A stretch of 14,192 nt of DNA from UBA9300 sp964577305 (GTDB taxonomy: Bacteria > Bacteroidota > Bacteroidia > Bacteroidales > VadinHA17). The notes below the pieces were generated by a model that worked only from the letters and a program-made list of their open reading frames with translations, did not search any database and had not been told where the DNA came from. Both the position numbers and the translations under genes were made by a program. This document shows positions 1-7,481 of the stretch, in pieces. Location: contig CAZNYS010000076.1 of the NCBI GenBank assembly GCA_964577305.1, forward strand, positions 1 to 14,192. Reading direction: 5' to 3'. Position 1 is the stretch's first letter. Each line of letters starts with the position of its first letter.

Positions 1-66
1 TCCTAACCACCCCGGCCTCCCTTCGGTTGGCCACCCCTCCTTTCCTAAAAGGAGGGGAAAGGTTAG
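1..66. repeat. Nested inverted-repeat (REP-like) element, possible terminator of the pdxB operon
   Basis: A perfect 10-bp stem (CCCCTCCTTT at 34-43 with AAAGGAGGGG at 48-57) closes on a 4-nt loop, CCTA. It sits inside an outer repeat, CTAACC at 3-8 against GGTTAG at 61-66, with a further GGCC pair (14-17 and 29-32) between. The outer right arm contains the stop codon of pdxB (63-65). I recall similar C-rich hairpins scattered between genes in Bacteroidota genomes, but could not search. It could end transcription of the minus-strand operon, although no U-run follows the stem. Element boundaries are uncertain because the window starts here. Confidence 0.6.
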
Positions 67-1181
67 TGTGATTTGAATCCCAGTGCATACAATTTGTTTA
101 ATACTGCCTGATTATTCCCTTTTACCGTATATGCATGAAACTCTCTCCTTCCAACGTATTCATTTCTTATTTTCTCAAACAGAGATGGATTTTTTCCCAA
201 TATTGAACTGTCGTTTTCGATGGAGTATGTATACAAAATAGCCTTTGATATAATATCAAGGTCACTGCCCTTATATCCAGATATATCAATAACAGGATCA
301 TCAGGCACGGGTAATGTTTCAGGCTTCCAGTCTATCAACGGCAAATCAAAATATTCAGCCAGCTGCCTGATTATCATTGTACCGCCATTAGCTTTCCCAT
401 CAGCTGAATAACCGGCTATATGTGCTGTACCTATATCAACAGCATCGAGCAGTTCAGTATTAATATCGGGTTCGTTTCGCCATACATCGAGCACAGCTGT
501 CCCAATTATTGATTTTTTCAATTGCTCCAGCAATGCCCTTTCATCAACCACCTGGCCACGGGAAGTATTAATAAGGATGGCTTTATTCTTCATTTTCGCT
601 ATGAAATTCTCATTAACCAGCTGGTAAGTCTTATCAGGACCTTCAAATGTCAGCGGCACATGTATGCTTACTATGTCTGACTCATCCAATATCCTGTCAA
701 TTGAACTGAATCCCTGCTTTCCTTCAAGTCTCTCTCGCGGCGGATCATTAATCAGAATATTAAAGCCCAGTATCTCTGCCATTCTGGCAACTTTTGAACC
801 AACATTTCCAACTCCAACTACTCCAAGGGTTGTGTTAACCGGCTCAATCCCATATTTTGGTGTTAAATAAACAAGCGCAGAAGCAAGATATTGCATTACC
901 GAACCAGAATTACATCCCGGGGCACTTGCACATTTTATCCCGTGAGCCTTGCACCATTCAAGATCGATATGGTCAGTGCCTATGGTAGCTGTACCAATAA
1001 ATCGAATACCTGTATTTTCCAACATGTTTTTATTACACTTGGTCCTGGTTCTGATTATCATAGCGTCCGCTGTTGCCACCAGATCACGGTTGATCCTGCT
1101 CCCCTCAACATATTCGACATTTGCCCAGGGTTCAAGCGCACCATGGATAAATGGTATATTTTTATCAATGATTACTTTCAT
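63..1181 (-). CDS. pdxB: 4-phosphoerythronate dehydrogenase PdxB
   Basis: PdxB oxidises 4-phospho-D-erythronate to 2-oxo-3-hydroxy-4-phosphobutanoate, the second step of the DXP-dependent route to pyridoxal phosphate, in the cytosol. The 372-residue protein has the D-2-hydroxyacid dehydrogenase layout: split substrate domain, a Rossmann core with GVGNVG at 123-128, and the catalytic trio R208 (NTSRG), E237 (DVWRNEP) and H254 (GTAHIAG). The N-terminal stretch TATIGTDHID (64-73) and the C-terminal dimerisation region fit PdxB better than SerA or generic 2-hydroxyacid dehydrogenases, and length matches the family. The ATG start overlaps the stop of the upstream LarA-like gene by 4 bp (ATGA), so translation is probably coupled. 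It is last in a minus-strand operon. The stop codon lies in the arm of a repeat. Function is secure at family level. Confidence 0.93.
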   Translation of the reverse strand: MKVIIDKNIPFIHGALEPWANVEYVEGSRINRDLVATADAMIIRTRTKCNKNMLENTGIRFIGTATIGTDHIDLEWCKAHGIKCASAPGCNSGSVMQYLASALVYLTPKYGIEPVNTTLGVVGVGNVGSKVARMAEILGFNILINDPPRERLEGKQGFSSIDRILDESDIVSIHVPLTFEGPDKTYQLVNENFIAKMKNKAILINTSRGQVVDERALLEQLKKSIIGTAVLDVWRNEPDINTELLDAVDIGTAHIAGYSADGKANGGTMIIRQLAEYFDLPLIDWKPETLPVPDDPVIDISGYKGSDLDIISKAILYTYSIENDSSILGKNPSLFEKIRNEYVGRREFHAYTVKGNNQAVLNKLYALGFKSH

Positions 1182-2464
1182 TTATTCTGTTTCATATTTG
1201 TCCTGTTCTTTGCAATCCATAAGCCCAGGGCAGGATTTGAGATATAATAGAACTCTTCGCCATTGCGATTAATATTAAAGCCTTCCCTGAGGTTTTCCAG
1301 ATCATATTTAGCTTTTATTTTTTGCAGACCTGCATAATCAAAACCGACACTGCGTATTTCATCTTCCCGAATGCTGTCAGTACAATATGTAACACTGAAT
1401 CTGTTCTCCGGGCTGCCATGTATCAGATGTGCAGCAACAGCAAGGTTATTCTGCAGGTCGTGATTTTTTTCTGCCAGTTGTATTATCTTCCAGGATGTGC
1501 GGTACCCGTATTTCCGGATCAGCATGTCAATTGTTTTATCTTCACCGAATTCTCTCAGCCCGGGAGCAATAATTATCAGCTCTCCTTTATCGGCAATTGC
1601 CATTCGTGTGCGGTAAATTGCTTTATTGCCCAGCCAGGTACTGCGGTATTCAAATGGGTTGAGGAAGACTACTATTTTTTCCGGAGCCTTTTCGATTATT
1701 TTAATATTCATCCTGGCGGAAAAGGATGATGCTTTGGTAAAGCATTCAATATCAGAACCAATGAACAAGCCTTTAATTGCTGGCCAGCCGTCGGGTCCTG
1801 TAGCTACAACCGTTAGGATATACAAAATATTAAGTTGTTTCCCGAACAGCCTGTCTCCCCGGTTAATAACCTCCCTTACAGGGTTCATGGCTTTGCCCAT
1901 CAGTCTCTCCATACCGTATACGGCACCCAGGTAATGACTTTTATTAATACTTTCATATCCTCCGCAACCAATAAAAACATTTTTGTTGTAATTTGCCATA
2001 CCTGTAACTTCATGTGGCACTACCTGGCCGACAGAGATTATTAATGATCCTGCATGCTCACTAACCAGTTTATTTACCTGGACAGGCCATTCATAATTCA
2101 GTTTACCTTCAGATACTTCTTCAATAAATGATCCGGGTATTTTCCCGAGGGTAATGATATCTTTTCTGCAGTTATGTACCCTGAAGAGCTCATGGGGGAT
2201 GTCTCCGTACATCCTGTCTATTTCAAAGCCATTCATTGGTTTATGTGTCCCGATAGCAGGCAGGATGTCCTTCACCTTATCCCTGTACTCATTCCATATC
2301 ATTTCAGTTATTGTTCCTGCACCGGAATGAACCCTGGTTATATCAGGAGGGATAATAAGTAAAGGTTTACCAGGCCCTGCCGATTCAATGCAGTCAATAA
2401 CAGCTTTTTTTATCTGCTCGGGGCTTATTGTTATGTCTTCATTTTCTATACTGTAATAAAGCAT
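1178..2464 (-). CDS. LarA-family nickel-pincer 2-hydroxyacid racemase/epimerase
   Basis: This 428-residue protein belongs to the LarA (DUF2088) family, which racemises or epimerises 2-hydroxyacids with a nickel-pincer nucleotide cofactor. Key L. plantarum LarA residues are found at matching spacing: PPDITR gives D41 and R44 (D72, R75), IGTHKP gives H74 (H108), PHEVTG gives H151 (H174), K161 lies ten residues later (K184, which holds the cofactor), and H177 sixteen residues after that (H200, the nickel ligand). The usual GYSGGRK around the lysine is replaced by GMANYNK, so it is probably not a plain lactate racemase. Family members act on lactate, malate, phenyllactate, hydroxyglutarate or gluconate. 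It overlaps pdxB by 4 bp and follows the HAD gene by 18 bp. Cofactor genes larB, larC and larE are not in this window. Substrate is unknown; a four-carbon sugar acid is a guess from context. Confidence 0.85.
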   Translation of the reverse strand: MLYYSIENEDITISPEQIKKAVIDCIESAGPGKPLLIIPPDITRVHSGAGTITEMIWNEYRDKVKDILPAIGTHKPMNGFEIDRMYGDIPHELFRVHNCRKDIITLGKIPGSFIEEVSEGKLNYEWPVQVNKLVSEHAGSLIISVGQVVPHEVTGMANYNKNVFIGCGGYESINKSHYLGAVYGMERLMGKAMNPVREVINRGDRLFGKQLNILYILTVVATGPDGWPAIKGLFIGSDIECFTKASSFSARMNIKIIEKAPEKIVVFLNPFEYRSTWLGNKAIYRTRMAIADKGELIIIAPGLREFGEDKTIDMLIRKYGYRTSWKIIQLAEKNHDLQNNLAVAAHLIHGSPENRFSVTYCTDSIREDEIRSVGFDYAGLQKIKAKYDLENLREGFNINRNGEEFYYISNPALGLWIAKNRTNMKQNK

Positions 2465-2482
2465 GAGTACCCTTTTAATATA

Positions 2483-3367
2483 TTATTTTATCCAGGGAGG
2501 TATTTCAGGCAATGCTTTTTCAAATTCATCCAGCAGCATATTTTCATAATAACCCTTGTAAGATCCTTCCATGAACCTGTCAAAAGCTTCATTATTAAGC
2601 TTTTCCCATGATTCAGATTCTTTACCGGGTATTACCGGGTAGAACAACACATTATTGTGTTTTGCAGCATTAAGGTCTCCGGGTGCATCTCCGATCATAA
2701 GGATTTTATCATCGGGGTATTTGTTTTTTGCTCCCAATGCTATATGTTCAGCTTTTGTACCATGTTCCTGACCTGCAATAAGTTTTACAAATTTATCAAT
2801 TTCGTGCTCTTTCCATTCTCTTTCAAGTGCTTCCAGTGGGGTTTGAGAAACGACTATTATGTCTGCATTATCACTTATCTTCCGTATGCATTCCATTGCA
2901 TTTTTAAAGGGCCTGACACCCTTTAACCATTTACTGATCTCGGCATTGATAGCTTCTGACCATTCGAGAACTGTTCTCAGGGCAGGATCGGGATTTTTTT
3001 CACAGAAAAGTCTAAGAGATTGGTTTCCAAGCTTGTTTTCCATGCTTATCCATTCCTTCAAAGGTTGCATGTCCGGCAGTTTTACCCCGGCTTCCACTAC
3101 TTCTTTTCTCTGTGCAAGCAGTTCAAAGACTTGTACCAGGGCAGGAAACCGGTTTACCCCCCTGTGGACAGAATAGAGGTTAACAAATTCCCATGTTTCC
3201 CTTACTATTTTTGAAACAGGGAAAAGCTTGAAATATTTAATACCGTTAGGTATAAAGAATTCTTTTTGTTTGAGTTCCATTGTGTCAAATACGCAACCAT
3301 CTGAATCGATACCTGCAAAAAAGTCTTTTCCAGGTTTAAGATCTTTAAGTATTTGCGGGTAATCCAT
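2483..3367 (-). CDS. HAD-superfamily hydrolase (probable small-molecule phosphatase)
   Basis: All four HAD motifs are visible in this 294-residue protein: motif I IDSDGCVFDT with nucleophile D21 and acid/base D23, motif II VVSQTP with S174, motif III K205 (GTKAEH), and motif IV MIGDAPGDL with D227 and D231. About 145 residues separate motifs I and II, a large mainly helical cap that should set substrate choice. The reading frame is open further upstream, but the ATG at 3367 is preferred: it lies 1 bp after the phosphofructokinase stop, and GAGG sits about 9 nt before it, whereas an earlier start would overlap that gene by 80 bp. Its place between phosphofructokinase and a hydroxyacid epimerase suggests a phosphorylated metabolite as substrate, perhaps a repair function, but nothing in the sequence identifies it. 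Confidence 0.85.
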   Translation of the reverse strand: MDYPQILKDLKPGKDFFAGIDSDGCVFDTMELKQKEFFIPNGIKYFKLFPVSKIVRETWEFVNLYSVHRGVNRFPALVQVFELLAQRKEVVEAGVKLPDMQPLKEWISMENKLGNQSLRLFCEKNPDPALRTVLEWSEAINAEISKWLKGVRPFKNAMECIRKISDNADIIVVSQTPLEALEREWKEHEIDKFVKLIAGQEHGTKAEHIALGAKNKYPDDKILMIGDAPGDLNAAKHNNVLFYPVIPGKESESWEKLNNEAFDRFMEGSYKGYYENMLLDEFEKALPEIPPWIK

Positions 3368-3368
3368 A

Positions 3369-4652
3369 TCAATATGCCTCAGGAATATATTTGTTAAGTT
3401 TTTTTTCTGCAAAAACCGGTTTGAACCGGGTAAATCTCTGTATACCATTAACTAATGGAATCTTAACCCATTCATCTCCTGTCAGGGGCCTGGCATACTT
3501 AATAAATTCATCAGTAACATCATACCTGTTTTCTGTTATCCATTCTTCAGGGAAACTGCGTTCTGATAATGCTACTTTCTGAAGAGGAACTTTATCATAT
3601 ATCACATTATATCCAGGTGTGCCGGAGCGCAGGAGTGTTGCCATCCAGCCGTTTTCCCCGCTTACTGCTATTTCAACAGCTTTTATCCCAACCATATAGG
3701 CTTCCTCAAGATCAGTATTAGAGGTATAGATCATTGAATGTCTCTGATCAGTCCCTGGAACCTGGCCCCTGGCTGCTCCTCTTGCTTTCAGTTTGACATT
3801 ATTGAGGTAGTTGACTATTAACTGCTGCACACTCATCCTGGAGGCGCCAAATTCAGAATGTCCGAAAGCGTCCTTTAATTCACCAAGGTCGCCCGCATTA
3901 AAACCTTCACTGACAACTACCAGACACCTTCCGTATTCAAGCAAATATTTATTTATGTTTTCAGCCATTTCTGGTAATGATACATTTGACTCGGCCATAT
4001 ATATCTGCAGGGGAAATTCCTTTTCAGGATCTGCAAGCCGGGCCGCTGCGGGGATGAATCCTGCTTTCCTGCCCATCACCTGTACCACTATCACAGGATC
4101 AGCAGGTGATGAGCCCCTGTTTTCCTCGTTCAGGTTCTGTATATTGTGAGACCAGTATTTAGCAACAGAGCCATAGCCGGGTGTATGATCAATAAGCTTA
4201 AACTCGCTATCGCCCAGGTCGTTGTCAATAGTTTTGGGAACGCCAACGGAAATAGTATCAAGACCGGTTTCTTTACATTTCTCGCTCACTCTCAAGACAG
4301 TATGTTGGGAATCGTTTCCCCCTATATAAAAGAAGTATCCTATATTATGGGCTTTAAACACTTTAATAATACGTTCAAGATCTTTTCCCTGGCCATCTTT
4401 AAGTTTATACCTGCAGGTCCCTATGCTTCCTGCTGCCGGGGTAGTTTTCAAAAGTTCAATTTCCTTCTTGTCCTGAGATGAAATATCCAGGAGCTCTTCT
4501 TTGAGAATACCCTCAATACCGTGCCAGGCTCCATATATTTTGCCGAAGGTAAGACTGTCCTGTATACATGTGTGGATAATTCCCCTCAGTGTATTATTTA
4601 TTACCGGGGAGGGTCCCCCGGATTGTGCTATGATTACATTTTTTGCTGCCAC
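3369..4652 (-). CDS. pfp: PPi-dependent 6-phosphofructokinase
   Basis: The enzyme reversibly phosphorylates fructose 6-phosphate to fructose 1,6-bisphosphate in glycolysis. Numbered from a GTG start, the PfkA-family motifs are: QSGGPSPVIN (10-19) near the N-terminus, GGNDS (111-115), PKTIDND (139-145) with catalytic D143, and MGRKAG (193-198). Asp at the fourth position of GGNDS and Lys before TIDND are the known marks of pyrophosphate use, as ATP enzymes carry Gly at both sites. There is no ATG: a TTG at 4706 would add 18 residues and overlap the upstream gene by 17 bp, while the GTG at 4652 gives the short N-terminus normal for the family and is preferred. Length is then 427 residues. No Shine-Dalgarno is seen. 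It lies 37 bp after the barrel protein and 1 bp before the HAD gene. Confidence 0.88.
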   Translation of the reverse strand: MAAKNVIIAQSGGPSPVINNTLRGIIHTCIQDSLTFGKIYGAWHGIEGILKEELLDISSQDKKEIELLKTTPAAGSIGTCRYKLKDGQGKDLERIIKVFKAHNIGYFFYIGGNDSQHTVLRVSEKCKETGLDTISVGVPKTIDNDLGDSEFKLIDHTPGYGSVAKYWSHNIQNLNEENRGSSPADPVIVVQVMGRKAGFIPAAARLADPEKEFPLQIYMAESNVSLPEMAENINKYLLEYGRCLVVVSEGFNAGDLGELKDAFGHSEFGASRMSVQQLIVNYLNNVKLKARGAARGQVPGTDQRHSMIYTSNTDLEEAYMVGIKAVEIAVSGENGWMATLLRSGTPGYNVIYDKVPLQKVALSERSFPEEWITENRYDVTDEFIKYARPLTGDEWVKIPLVNGIQRFTRFKPVFAEKKLNKYIPEAY

Positions 4653-4689
4653 GTATAAATATAATTTAATACGATGATAACAGCAAATA

Positions 4690-5406
4690 TCAGAAATGTA
4701 TTCCAAATTTCACTTCTAACCTGCGCCAGTTTAATTTATATTCTACAGGAGTTGAGTAAGCTTCCTCCTGGGTATACGAAGTCCTGGAGTACCTGTAAGC
4801 AAAGCTCAGATACATTTCATGGGTACCTTTATTCCATCTAATACCAGTTCCAATATTTCCCATAAATCCGCCGTAGTAGTCGCGGTTATAATAATATGAT
4901 GGATTTTCATCCTCATTCTTTCCCATGTAAACAAGACCACCGGCCCTTGCGAAAATAAAGGGGGCTACTGCTGATTGTGACAGAATTACCTTGTACTGGA
5001 GGAAAAGGGGACTGTACGACACACCCAGGAATTCAACACCTGTGCCTGCACCAAGGGAGTGTATATTATTGATGTTGATTGAACCTGTTACCATAAAGCT
5101 GAATGGAGCTATATATTCGGATTCCTGTGTCCCTATGAGAAAACCACTTTCGAGGCCTATGCCAAACACTTTGTCATAAACAGTAGCTTTTTCTGCTTCA
5201 TGCATAACAAATTTTTCCACATCCGATTCCTGATAAACAAAAATACTTCCATCCCGGGTACGTATTTTATACGAATCATCGGATATTTCAATTAAATGCC
5301 CGAAGATTATGGAACCATTCCTGAGGTACAGGGCATCCCTTGTCTTTTGCGCGTTAACGGCAAGGAACAAAGATAACAGTATAATAACAGAAGATAATTT
5401 TTTCAT
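4690..5406 (-). CDS. Outer-membrane beta-barrel protein with N-terminal SH3/LSm-like segment
   Basis: A 238-residue exported protein. Residues 1-19 are a Sec signal peptide (basic MKK, hydrophobic core, likely cleavage after AVNA). Residues 25-65 (LYLRNGSIIFGHL, then DSYKIRTRDGS) resemble a small beta-rich LSm-like segment often found in Bacteroidota envelope proteins. Residues from about 80 onward alternate polar and aromatic residues in Gly- and Tyr-rich strands (GIGLESGF, GAGTGVEF, GNIGTGIRW, FAYRYSRT) and the chain ends in Phe (VKFGIHF), the usual outer-membrane barrel signature. It is first in the minus-strand operon and divergent from the LVIVD lipoprotein, with 69 bp between. I do not recognise a specific function. 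Its link to the downstream metabolic genes may only be shared transcription. Confidence 0.75.
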   Translation of the reverse strand: MKKLSSVIILLSLFLAVNAQKTRDALYLRNGSIIFGHLIEISDDSYKIRTRDGSIFVYQESDVEKFVMHEAEKATVYDKVFGIGLESGFLIGTQESEYIAPFSFMVTGSININNIHSLGAGTGVEFLGVSYSPLFLQYKVILSQSAVAPFIFARAGGLVYMGKNEDENPSYYYNRDYYGGFMGNIGTGIRWNKGTHEMYLSFAYRYSRTSYTQEEAYSTPVEYKLNWRRLEVKFGIHF

Positions 5407-5475
5407 GATTTAATAATAGTTTCTGGGTTTAGCATGATTTTTGTTTCAGGTAGGGTGTTATCCAAACCTTAAACC

Positions 5476-6756
5476 ATGAAAACAAAAATCATTCCAATAC
5501 TTGTATCGATTAGTTTAATTATAGGATTCAGTTCCTGTGAAGATGCCCTGTATAAAGAATATACGGGATATAAGCCTGTATATATGTCATATGATGATTT
5601 GAGGGAATCTGTAAAAAGTACAGGTATCCGTGAACTGGAGAATCCCGGTAAGATTTATTATAAGGATAAATATATTTTCATAGTGGAGGAGTTAAAGGGG
5701 ATACATGTATATGATAATTCTGACAACAGTTCCCCTGTGGCAGTTTCTTTCGTCGAAATTCCGGGAGTAATTGACATTGCCATATCAGGTTATTACCTGT
5801 ATGCCGACAGCTATATTGATCTTGTGGTGCTGAATGTACAGGATCCGGAAAATATAAGTGAAACATATCGTCTGAAGGATGTTTTACCATATACTGTTCC
5901 GCCTCATGATAGTGATTACCCTGAAGGACGTGTTGACAGTGATGAAGGCGTTGTGGTGGAATGGCAACTTACTACCGTAAAAGAAAGAATACATTATAAT
6001 CCGGTGATTTATCCAATTTTTTTCCTGGATAGTCCAAGGTTTTACACTCCCAATGCCATGTCCTCAGGATCTGTATCTGGTACAGGTATCGGCATAGGTG
6101 GCTCTATGGCACGTTTCGGCCTTAAGGATGATATACTTTATGTTGTTAACAATAACATGATGAAGATCTTTGATATATCAGATCCAGCATCACCCGTGAA
6201 GTATAATGATTTTTATGCAGGATGGGGCATTGAGACGATGTTTATGACAGAGGAGAATATGTTTCTAGGATCACAGACAGGGATGTTTATTTATGATTTG
6301 TCAATCCCATGGAATCCTGTCCAGGTATCCTTTTTCCGTCATGCAACAAGCTGTGATCCTGTTATTGTTGATAACAATCTGGCATATATTACCCTGCGCA
6401 GTGGTACTGTGTGTGGCAGCAATGTTAATACCCTTGATGTTGTTGATATAAGTAATCTTTCTGATCCTGAGCTTATTGCAACTTACCCGATGGTTAATCC
6501 CCATGGCCTTGGGAAAGATGGTGATATACTGTTTATATGTGACGGCTGGAGCGGACTGAAGATATACGATGCTTCAGATCCATATTCGATTACTGATCAT
6601 TTAATCTATCATTATCCTTCCATAGATGCCTATGATGTCATTCCCCTGGGAGACATACTCGTTATGATAGGAGATGATGGGTTATATCAGTATGATTATT
6701 CTTCACTGGATAATATAACACTGCTCAGCTCAATTAAGACATCGGGTGATGAGTGA
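5476..6756 (+). CDS. LVIVD-repeat beta-propeller lipoprotein
   Basis: This 426-residue protein starts with a lipoprotein signal: a hydrophobic segment and the lipobox GFSSC with C21, followed by acidic ED. The rest is made of repeats with the pattern (I/V)-Y-D-x-S-(D/N)-x-x-x-P-V followed by a hydrophobic strand, for example at GIHVYDNSDNSSPVAV, MKIFDISDPASPVKY, MFIYDLSIPWNPVQV, LDVVDISNLSDPELI and LKIYDASDPYSITD. This is the LVIVD family of predicted surface-exposed beta-propellers, common in Bacteroidota. A Gly/Ser-rich loop (SSGSVSGTGIGIGGSM) lies near residues 196-211. It is divergent from the barrel protein gene, so the two envelope proteins may share control. Ligand and partner are unknown. 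The ATG at 5476 is well placed for the signal peptide. Confidence 0.82.
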   Translation: MKTKIIPILVSISLIIGFSSCEDALYKEYTGYKPVYMSYDDLRESVKSTGIRELENPGKIYYKDKYIFIVEELKGIHVYDNSDNSSPVAVSFVEIPGVIDIAISGYYLYADSYIDLVVLNVQDPENISETYRLKDVLPYTVPPHDSDYPEGRVDSDEGVVVEWQLTTVKERIHYNPVIYPIFFLDSPRFYTPNAMSSGSVSGTGIGIGGSMARFGLKDDILYVVNNNMMKIFDISDPASPVKYNDFYAGWGIETMFMTEENMFLGSQTGMFIYDLSIPWNPVQVSFFRHATSCDPVIVDNNLAYITLRSGTVCGSNVNTLDVVDISNLSDPELIATYPMVNPHGLGKDGDILFICDGWSGLKIYDASDPYSITDHLIYHYPSIDAYDVIPLGDILVMIGDDGLYQYDYSSLDNITLLSSIKTSGDE

Positions 6757-6791
6757 TTATTTACTGGTGCAGTTACCTTTAATGGGATCTT

Positions 6792-6808
6792 AGAGATTCT
6801 GAATCTCT
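6792..6808. promoter_or_regulatory. Perfect 17-bp palindrome, operator-like
   Basis: AGAGATTC and GAATCTCT form perfect 8-bp arms around a single T. With a 1-nt centre it cannot make a good RNA hairpin but suits a dimeric DNA-binding protein. It lies about 200 bp before hydC and 36 bp after the lipoprotein stop, so either gene could be concerned. No regulator family is recognised. Confidence 0.4.
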
Positions 6809-6883
6809 TGTTGGTCAGAGTTGGATTGCAAAGATGGGACTTTCTTAAACCTCCGAAAGGAAGGTCCTTTACACATTATACTC

Positions 6884-6900
6884 TTTAGAACTATTCTAAA
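6884..6900. promoter_or_regulatory. 17-bp inverted repeat, operator-like or small hairpin
   Basis: TTTAGAA and TTCTAAA are perfect 7-bp arms around CTA. It is AT-rich and close to the expected hydC promoter zone, about 105 bp before the start codon. A weaker hairpin (AAAGGA, AGG, TCCTTT at 6856-6870) lies just upstream. Function is inferred from symmetry only. Confidence 0.35.
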
Positions 6901-6937
6901 TTATAAAAACATGATTTTTCCCAGTTTTTCTGGCATT

Positions 6938-6961
6938 GAGCTGTTATACTTTTAACAGCTC
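6938..6961. promoter_or_regulatory. 9-bp stem-loop in the presumed hydC leader
   Basis: GAGCTGTTA (6938-6946) pairs perfectly with TAACAGCTC (6953-6961) around the 6-nt loop TACTTT. It ends 43 bp before the hydC ATG, so it could be an mRNA leader hairpin or an operator. It also makes the in-frame TTG at 6936 an unlikely start for hydC. Confidence 0.45.
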
Positions 6962-7004
6962 TAAAAACAGACTACGTAATTTTAAATCTAAAAACCATTC
7001 TGAT

Positions 7005-7472
7005 ATGTATCAAACTGATAATTTGGTTAAGGATCTGGTTGAAATACACGGGAGGCGCAGAGACAGTCTTATGCCTATCCTCCAGGGTATAGTTGAAAAG
7101 CATAATTACCTCACTGATGATGCTATGGTTGAAGTGGCAAAGGAGCTTGATATTTCTGCTGCCGAGGTGTATGGTACAGCGTCCTTTTATTCATTCCTTG
7201 ATACCGAGCCAAGAGGGAAATATGTTATCAGGGTTTGTAAGACCATAACCTGTGCTATGAAGGGGAAGTATGAAATTATTGAGGTTCTCGAAGATGTACT
7301 GAAAATAAAGGTAGGGGAGACTACATCCAACGGTTTGTTTACCTTACTGGAAACTAATTGCATGGGCTGGTGTCATAAAGCTCCGGCTATGCTTATTAAT
7401 GATATTCCCTATACAGAGCTTACAAGGGAAAAGATTGTTAAGATTATTAGAGATTACAATCATAATAAATAA
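7005..7472 (+). CDS. hydC: [FeFe]-hydrogenase subunit gamma, HydC (NuoE-like 2Fe-2S protein)
   Basis: HydC is the small electron-carrying subunit of multimeric NAD(P)-linked [FeFe]-hydrogenases, related to NuoE. The 155-residue protein has a helical N-terminus and a thioredoxin-like domain with the four ligands of a [2Fe-2S] cluster: C78 and C83 (VCKTITC), then C119 and C123 (NCMGWC). The sequence around AAEVYGTASFYSF is typical of the family. An in-frame TTG at 6936 would add 23 residues unlike NuoE proteins and would place a stem-loop in the coding region, so the ATG at 7005 is chosen. It is first in hydC-hydB-hydA, with 9 bp to hydB. It should accept electrons from the flavin subunit. Family assignment is secure; the name HydC rather than NuoE follows from the hydA neighbour. 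Confidence 0.92.
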   Translation: MYQTDNLVKDLVEIHGRRRDSLMPILQGIVEKHNYLTDDAMVEVAKELDISAAEVYGTASFYSFLDTEPRGKYVIRVCKTITCAMKGKYEIIEVLEDVLKIKVGETTSNGLFTLLETNCMGWCHKAPAMLINDIPYTELTREKIVKIIRDYNHNK

Positions 7473-7481
7473 GAGGACCTG

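Larger units (their letters stand above)
6757..7004. promoter_or_regulatory. Gene-free leader upstream of hydCBA, rich in palindromes
   Basis: This 248-bp stretch between the lipoprotein stop and the hydC start has no convincing ORF but holds four short inverted repeats (6792-6808, 6856-6870, 6884-6900, 6938-6961). It must contain the terminator of the lipoprotein gene and the promoter of the hydrogenase operon. I found no exact Bacteroidota TAnnTTTG box with a matching upstream element, only near matches ending in A (for example at 6772-6779 and 6947-6954), so no promoter is placed. Confidence 0.5.

Noticed and set aside
3368..3448. Upstream extension of the HAD gene to a start at 3448
   Set aside because: It would overlap the phosphofructokinase gene by 80 bp and adds 27 residues without HAD character; the ATG at 3367 has a GAGG in front and lies 1 bp after the upstream stop.
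6936..7004. TTG start for hydC at 6936
   Set aside because: The added 23 residues are unlike NuoE/HydC N-termini, and the codons would pass through a perfect 9-bp inverted repeat.
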